From Alphaproteobacteria bacterium (GTDB lineage: Bacteria > Pseudomonadota > Alphaproteobacteria > SMXP01): a DNA stretch of 5,282 bases. The stretch lies in contig JANQLI010000176.1 in assembly GCA_028280675.1 (NCBI GenBank), positions 1-5,282 on the forward strand, written 5' to 3'. The position numbers and the translations under genes are program-made. The notes below the pieces were generated by a model, which was given only the letters and a program-made list of their open reading frames with translations, ran no database searches and had not been told where the DNA came from. Positions 1-3,792 of this stretch are shown here, in pieces (position 1 is the stretch's first letter; each line of letters opens with the position of its first letter).

Positions 1-1
1 G

Positions 2-463
2 ACAGGGTTTCATTTCCAAGGCATTGACGCTGCAGAACCAAATCCGGAAGTCCTCACCTTACTGCAAGATTTAAAACTGACAGGAATCGTCCTCTGCCCT
101 TCTAACCCTTACGTGAGCATAGACCCGATTCTATCCTTACCGGGTATGCGCGATGCGATCACAGCATCACCGGCGCCAGTCATTGCCGTGTCCCCCATCG
201 TCAAAGGCATGGCCATTAAAGGGCCCGCCGCAAAAATGATGAGCGAATTACAACAGCCCTCAACACCCTTGACAGTCGCCCAGCATTACCGAGGCCTATT
301 GGATGGCTTTGTGATTGACATACAAGACGCCGATCAAGCTGCCGCAATTGAGGACAGTTGCGGTATCCCTGTCCATGTTTGCGATACCATGATGGTATCG
401 CTTGATGTGAAAAAAGCGTTGGCCAAGAATTATCTCTCCTTTCTCAAGCAACTACAGGGTTAA
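2..463 (+). CDS. cofD: CofD, 2-phospho-L-lactate transferase family (coenzyme F420 biosynthesis), 3' part only
   Basis: This enzyme joins a phospho-three-carbon acid (phospholactate, or phosphoenolpyruvate/phosphoglycerate in bacteria) to the deazaflavin Fo, using the guanylylated donor, in cytoplasmic F420 synthesis. The reading frame is open from base 2, so the gene begins left of the window. About 153 codons are visible, the C-terminal half of a roughly 300-residue family. Family signatures seen in order are CPSNPYVSIDPIL (bases 89-127), PVIAVSPIVKGMAIKGPAAKMM (around 176-241), VAQHYRGLLDGFVIDIQDAD and CDTMMV near the end. The KGPAAKMM segment favours true CofD over the related YvcK group. 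An internal ATG at 113 falls inside the conserved SNPYVS block and is not the real start. The donor substrate cannot be told from this part. The gene ends in TAA, 70 bases before the ThuA-domain gene on the same strand; whether the two are cotranscribed is open. Confidence 0.93.
   Translation, partial: TGFHFQGIDAAEPNPEVLTLLQDLKLTGIVLCPSNPYVSIDPILSLPGMRDAITASPAPVIAVSPIVKGMAIKGPAAKMMSELQQPSTPLTVAQHYRGLLDGFVIDIQDADQAAAIEDSCGIPVHVCDTMMVSLDVKKALAKNYLSFLKQLQG
381..401. repeat. Perfect 9-bp inverted repeat with 3-base loop inside cofD
   Basis: GCGATACCA (381-389) is followed by TGA and then its exact reverse complement TGGTATCGC (393-401). It lies in the coding sequence for CDTMMVS, about 60 bases before the cofD stop. 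No T-run follows, so it is not a standard intrinsic terminator. It could fold as an mRNA hairpin, be a protein-binding palindrome, or be a chance product of codons for a conserved segment. Confidence 0.6.
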
Positions 464-521
464 CGGCACAGCAAAAAGGCTCCTCTCACTTGGCGGGCTG
501 AGTTATTGTAGCGTTTTATTT

Positions 522-536
522 CGGAGACATTGGTTG
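522..536 (+). promoter_or_regulatory. Ribosome binding site selecting the TTG start of the ThuA-domain gene
   Basis: GGAGA at 523-527 lies six bases before TTG at 534-536. The next in-frame candidate, GTG at 546, would be about 18 bases from this site and would remove part of the membrane anchor. No ATG occurs in frame before the hydrophobic segment. The site therefore supports TTG as the start. Confidence 0.65.
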
Positions 537-1427
537 GGAAACTTTGTGAAATTTGTCAGCATTTTGCTCGTGAGCCTGCTAGGCGCAGGCATCATCCTGT
601 TTATGCGCACAGGATTGCACAAGCAACTGCACATGTTTTCCCCACCGAATATGGATGTGGAGCGCCCAATCCTGGGTGATGAGATCACCCTTCCGGCTGT
701 CCTGGTCTTTTCAAAAACCAGTGGCTGGCGTCATCATGAGGCGATTACCGCTGCCGCAGATGTGTTCCGCACTGCGGCAAACAAGAATGAATGGGCCATA
801 TACATCACTGAAAATGGCGCCATCTTTAACGAAGAAGACCTCGAACGCTTTTCTGTTGTGGTATGGAACAACGCGACAGGACAAGTGCTGACACAATTGC
901 AAAAAGATGCTCTGCGCGCCTATATCGAAGAGGGCGGTGGGTTTATGGCGCTACACGCAGCAGGAGACGGGTCTCATGACGATTGGCCGTGGTTTGTCGA
1001 GAACGTTATTAGGGCAGACTATTTAGGCGCCCCTCAAGAACAGCAAGTTCAAAGCGCAAAGGTCATCGTCACAAATCGCTTGCACCCGATCACAAATCAC
1101 CTGCCAAAGAGATGGCCGCGCAAAGATGAGTGGTTCGGGTTTTCCACCAATCCCCGTGGCAAAGGCGTGACAATTTTAGCGCGTCTTAATGAAATGTCCT
1201 ATAACCCCGAAGAATCAGCCATGGGAAAAGACCACCCTATTATGTGGGTGCACCAGGTTGGCGAGGGACGCGTCTTTTATTCGGCTATGGGACACACCGC
1301 GACGGCGTATCAAGATCCTGATTATGCCGCTGTGATGGAAAAAGCGATGCTATGGACCAAGCGGACGACATGGCCGCCGGTCGAGCTTGAGGAAGACATC
1401 AACGACATCAACGGTCACGCGGACTAA
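534..1427 (+). CDS. Membrane-anchored ThuA-domain protein
   Basis: The 297-residue product has one hydrophobic segment (residues about 5-24, FVKFVSILLVSLLGAGIILF), then a short linker and a ThuA-like domain (about 54-278). ThuA domains have a class I glutamine-amidotransferase-like fold and are linked to trehalose and other sugar metabolism, but most members have no proven activity. Visible signatures are LVFSKTSGWRHHEAI (57-71), an acidic-aromatic loop around ITENGAIF, VVWNNATGQVLTQLQKDALRAYIEEGGG (109-136), LHAAGD (140-145), HPIT (184-187), DEWF (198-201), and DHPIMWVHQVGEGRVFYSAMGHT (233-255). The run K-x-DEW-[FY] followed later by HPIxW and GRVFY is typical of the family. After the anchor the domain probably faces the periplasm, although the positive residues flanking the segment (K6, R25, K30) leave topology unsettled. 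The last 20 bases overlap the convergent SnoaL-like gene. The family call is firm; the substrate is unknown. Confidence 0.9.
   Translation: MGNFVKFVSILLVSLLGAGIILFMRTGLHKQLHMFSPPNMDVERPILGDEITLPAVLVFSKTSGWRHHEAITAAADVFRTAANKNEWAIYITENGAIFNEEDLERFSVVVWNNATGQVLTQLQKDALRAYIEEGGGFMALHAAGDGSHDDWPWFVENVIRADYLGAPQEQQVQSAKVIVTNRLHPITNHLPKRWPRKDEWFGFSTNPRGKGVTILARLNEMSYNPEESAMGKDHPIMWVHQVGEGRVFYSAMGHTATAYQDPDYAAVMEKAMLWTKRTTWPPVELEEDINDINGHAD
1395..1412. repeat. 9-bp tandem duplication at the convergent gene ends
   Basis: GACATCAAC occurs twice head to tail (1395-1403 and 1404-1412). On the plus strand it encodes DIN-DIN near the C-terminus of the ThuA-domain protein. On the minus strand each copy carries an in-frame TGA (1410-1408 and 1401-1399), so the SnoaL-like gene has two stops nine bases apart. 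It looks like a small slippage duplication, tolerated because nine bases keep both frames. Confidence 0.7.
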
Positions 1428-1896
1428 AGCGCCATTCCCGCCAGCGTTTGCCATTGCGATGCTCAAACACGATAAGCGAAGGGATCGTCGTCTCAACACC
1501 GTCTTTGACAAAGGTATCGTGCTCAACCTGCACTAGGATGTTATGGATTAACCCATACCGCTCGACCCGTGAATCCGTCCAAGAAGTGTCCATCTCGAAG
1601 AAACCGCCGAGTATTTGACGTACATTCTCTTTCCCGCGCATACGCGCCACAGCACCTTCATCTTTAATATCAAAGAGCACATAATCTTCATCAAGATTTT
1701 CTATTGCGCCTTCAATCTCGCGCTTCATAAAAGCGGCTTCCGATGTCTTGATCACTTCAGTATAAGGATTGGTGGGGTCAAGTATCGCGTCATTATCGTG
1801 CGCGCCAAGCTTCTGCCCCATCGATCCAATCGCAATTCCCAAGGAAAGGAGTGCAGCGGAAGAGGCAATCTGTTTCCATTTTGACTTTGTTGTCAT
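1408..1896 (-). CDS. Exported SnoaL-like / NTF2-fold protein
   Basis: The product is 162 residues. Residues 1-27 form a signal peptide or anchor: a basic start (MTTKSKWKQ), then the hydrophobic run IASSAALLSLGIAIGSMG. Residues about 43-158 match the NTF2-like cone-shaped fold of the SnoaL/DUF4440/ketosteroid-isomerase group: NPYTEVIKTSEAAFMKREIEGAIENLDEDYVLFDI (helices lining the pocket), MRGKENVRQILGGFF, and a terminal sheet ending FEHRNGKRWREWRFSP. The pattern RNGK-x-WREW is usual for the last strands. Such proteins bind or isomerise small hydrophobic molecules, or are non-enzymatic; the reaction cannot be assigned. The start is ATG at 1896 with ACTCC/GGAGT (1904-1908) eight bases before it. 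It sits 18 bases after the NmrA-like gene as the last gene of the operon, and its end overlaps the convergent ThuA-domain gene by 20 bases. Export of this fold is less common than a cytoplasmic location. Confidence 0.82.
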   Translation of the reverse strand: MTTKSKWKQIASSAALLSLGIAIGSMGQKLGAHDNDAILDPTNPYTEVIKTSEAAFMKREIEGAIENLDEDYVLFDIKDEGAVARMRGKENVRQILGGFFEMDTSWTDSRVERYGLIHNILVQVEHDTFVKDGVETTIPSLIVFEHRNGKRWREWRFSPRDR

Positions 1897-1914
1897 GTGC
1901 TTTACTCCAGTTTT

Positions 1915-2748
1915 CTATTGTGTTTTACGGTTTTTTGCTTTTTCAACTTCGGCCTCAAAATCCACATTGACGCCGAATTGCAATTTGGTATCGGAGAACA
2001 TCCCAAGCGCTTCACCAATATATTCATCGCTATCTGTTTGCTGGAGGATGAAAGCTGCAAAATCCGCATAGGTGATAATCCGCGATTCAGGCGTATCTCC
2101 TTGAGTGGTGATTTTCATATCACCCCGTGCAGGTTCTTCCACCATAAAGCCAGGACGCAACACAATGGCTTCGACGCCGCTGTCAAATACCATCTCTTCA
2201 CTTTCCGCCATATCCGTATAGAGATGGCGTGCATTCCAATGCCACATCTCTGCCATACTGGCTTCGGGGCCAGGTTTGATCGGATTCGGGTTACGCCGTT
2301 CCACACCTGTCGAACTGGTGTAAATGAGGCGCGTATTTCCTTTCGCTTTCATGGCGGCAAGAAGGTTCCTCACGCCCACGGTATAAAGATCGACCTCACC
2401 GATTTCAGCCATCGGGTTATCAGGGGTGGGAAAGCCAAACACAGACACCACCACTTCATCACCGGACATGGCAGCCTCTAACGTTGCTTGATCGCGCACA
2501 TCCCCTTTCACCATTGTGAGATTGGGATGCTCTGTTGTGATCTTATGCGGTGATCGCGCAAGCCCGACAATTTCATAATTTTGTTCCAAACCCTGGCGGA
2601 TGATTTCGCGGCCAGACCGCGCTGTCGCGCCAATGAGGACGATCCGTTTCACGGCCGTTTCCTCTTTCTCACCCATTGCGAAAGACGCGCTAGGTGACAT
2701 AACAGTGAGCGCCGTCGCCAACAGTATTAAAACAAATGCACGTCTCAT
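1915..2748 (-). CDS. NmrA-like NAD(P)-binding (atypical SDR) protein with an export signal
   Basis: The product is 277 residues. Residues 1-24 are a signal peptide, MRRAFVLILLATALTVMSPSASFA, with a likely cut after SFA; RRAFVL resembles the twin-arginine export motif RRxFLK. The rest is a Rossmann fold of the NAD(P)H-binding/NmrA type: strand KRIVLIG then GATARSG (40-46, a variant of the GxTGxxG dinucleotide loop), VGLARSPHK (61-69, the second-strand region where NADP specificity is set), GDVRD (82-86), VVSVFGFP (100-107), RLIYTSSTGVERR (140-152), and SGVEAIVLRPGFMVEEPARG (190-209). The classical Tyr-x-x-x-Lys pair is not evident, as in many NmrA-like proteins, so it may be a reductase, an epimerase-like enzyme or a sensor. 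The start is ATG at 2748 with GAGGGTGAG before it; the alternative Met25 (codon 2676-2674) would give a cytoplasmic form but has no clear ribosome site. It lies 8 bases after the propeller gene. Confidence 0.88.
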   Translation of the reverse strand: MRRAFVLILLATALTVMSPSASFAMGEKEETAVKRIVLIGATARSGREIIRQGLEQNYEIVGLARSPHKITTEHPNLTMVKGDVRDQATLEAAMSGDEVVVSVFGFPTPDNPMAEIGEVDLYTVGVRNLLAAMKAKGNTRLIYTSSTGVERRNPNPIKPGPEASMAEMWHWNARHLYTDMAESEEMVFDSGVEAIVLRPGFMVEEPARGDMKITTQGDTPESRIITYADFAAFILQQTDSDEYIGEALGMFSDTKLQFGVNVDFEAEVEKAKNRKTQ

Positions 2749-2759
2749 CTCACCCTCTA
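2746..2759 (-). promoter_or_regulatory. Ribosome binding site overlapping the stop of the upstream gene
   Basis: Read on the minus strand, TAGAGGGTGAGATG holds the TAG stop of the propeller gene (2759-2757), a GAGG ribosome site (2757-2754) and the ATG of the NmrA-like gene (2748-2746). The overlap suggests translational coupling. It also supports the long, signal-bearing start of the NmrA-like protein. Confidence 0.7.
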
Positions 2760-3779
2760 TCCTGGAAATTGCGCAATGCCAGACAACGATTCACGTTGCC
2801 CGATATTATTTCGCTTGACGATTTCTCCATCAGAGAGACGTAACTTGACAATATCGCCGTCCATAAAGTTCCCGACAATGATGTGTTCGCCATCAACACC
2901 TGGTGCAAGCGCAGCCCATCCATATGTCTCGAAGGGATATTCACGGATAAATTCACCGGTCGTATCATCTATCACCACTACGCTGGCGCCAGTGCTGAAC
3001 ATCATACGCCCTTCACTGAGCGGTGAGACATTAATCACCATGCCGACACGCTCATCCTCTGCGAAGTTAGCAAGGTCCGGCAATTGTGTGTCATTCACCA
3101 AGTCATATTGCATAATTTTTTGACCGGTTTCTGATGTATAAATCATCCGCGTATCGTCATCTGTCAAAATAGTCGTTGTCACGGCGAGCATGGGACCAAG
3201 ACCGCCACCGGCTTTTGTCTCATAGACTTTGATCAAATCGCCATCCGCATTGTAACGGAAGATATGGCCATCGCCGATTTTATCCGTCCCAGGCAGCAAA
3301 TTAAATTTTGTCGTCACCATAGGGTTACTGGTTTCTTTGCCCATTAAGTGCTCACCAAGATAAACAGATCCATCTTTCCCGAACGTGATCGAGCTAAAAG
3401 AGCGATGATCATCATAATTGCGCAGGGGCAATTGTTGACCTGTCGCCGAATCCACCTCCAGCATTTGCGGTGTCAACTGCGCAAACCCATAAAGAATTTT
3501 ATCGGGTGAAAAAATCATCCCGCCAATTTTATGCGTCGTGCCTTCAACCCACAGCACGCCTTTTTCATTCAAGTCAGCGTCATATTGTAAAAGCCGCCCG
3601 GTGCCCGCATGGTCATCATCGGGATTGTCCATCACGGTGGCTGCAACAATAATGTCCCCATCTTCAAAGGGGGTCATGGTAGAGATGCGGGCCTCTTCTT
3701 CCGCGTACACTGATGCGCACGCCGCCGCCAGCAAAGCCGCACCGCCCATCAGACATTTGGTCATTGCAGTGAGTGTCAT
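2757..3779 (-). CDS. Secreted beta-propeller protein (SMP-30/NHL/YVTN-like), function unknown
   Basis: The product is 340 residues. Residues 1-26 (MTLTAMTKCLMGGAALLAAACASVYA) are a signal peptide. The likely cut is after VYA; LAAAC at 17-21 could instead act as a weak lipobox giving a lipoprotein. The mature part shows recurring strand pairs typical of propeller blades: GRLLQYDADLNEKGVLW (61-77), ILYGFAQLTPQMLEVDSATGQQLP (95-118), SSITFGKDGSVYLGE (129-143), GHIFRYNADGDLIKVYE (171-187), RMIYTSETGQKIMQYDL (211-227), MMFSTGASVVVIDDTTGEFIREYP (259-282), and GEHIIVGNFMDGDIVKLRLSDGEIVK (297-322). The D-x-x-TG-x turn is common in six- or seven-bladed quinoprotein-, SMP-30- and NHL-type propellers. 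No known catalytic signature was recognised, so it may bind a ligand or a protein. Its ATG overlaps the stop of the GLUG-repeat gene as ATGA, with GAGAGGG (3786-3792) six bases upstream. An in-frame Met6 lacks such a site. Confidence 0.8.
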   Translation of the reverse strand: MTLTAMTKCLMGGAALLAAACASVYAEEEARISTMTPFEDGDIIVAATVMDNPDDDHAGTGRLLQYDADLNEKGVLWVEGTTHKIGGMIFSPDKILYGFAQLTPQMLEVDSATGQQLPLRNYDDHRSFSSITFGKDGSVYLGEHLMGKETSNPMVTTKFNLLPGTDKIGDGHIFRYNADGDLIKVYETKAGGGLGPMLAVTTTILTDDDTRMIYTSETGQKIMQYDLVNDTQLPDLANFAEDERVGMVINVSPLSEGRMMFSTGASVVVIDDTTGEFIREYPFETYGWAALAPGVDGEHIIVGNFMDGDIVKLRLSDGEIVKRNNIGQRESLSGIAQFPG

Positions 3780-3792
3780 TGTGTTCCCTCTC
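3776..3792 (-). promoter_or_regulatory. ATGA stop/start overlap with internal ribosome site
   Basis: The propeller ATG (3779-3777) and the GLUG-gene TGA (3778-3776) share bases as ATGA. GAGAGGG at 3792-3786 lies within the last codons of the GLUG gene, six bases before the ATG. This arrangement usually gives coupled translation and roughly matched output of the two proteins. Confidence 0.75.

Noticed and set aside
113..463. CofD as a complete short gene starting at ATG 113
   Set aside because: The conserved segment GIVLCPSNPY lies upstream of this Met in the same open frame, so the gene is cut by the window edge rather than short.
464..520. Possible terminator after cofD
   Set aside because: The only pairing seen (CTCA with TGAG across a 10-base loop) is four base pairs long and has no proper T-run after it.
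464..533. Possible promoter before the ThuA-domain gene (TTGGCG at 490-495, TTTTAT at 514-519)
   Set aside because: Both boxes match the consensus at only four of six positions, the spacing is 18, and transcription would start on top of the ribosome site. The 70-base gap also allows cotranscription with cofD.
1897..2481. 194-codon plus-strand open frame opposite the NmrA-like gene
   Set aside because: It is antisense to a gene with clear Rossmann-fold motifs. Its translation is rich in His, Phe and Arg with no family pattern.
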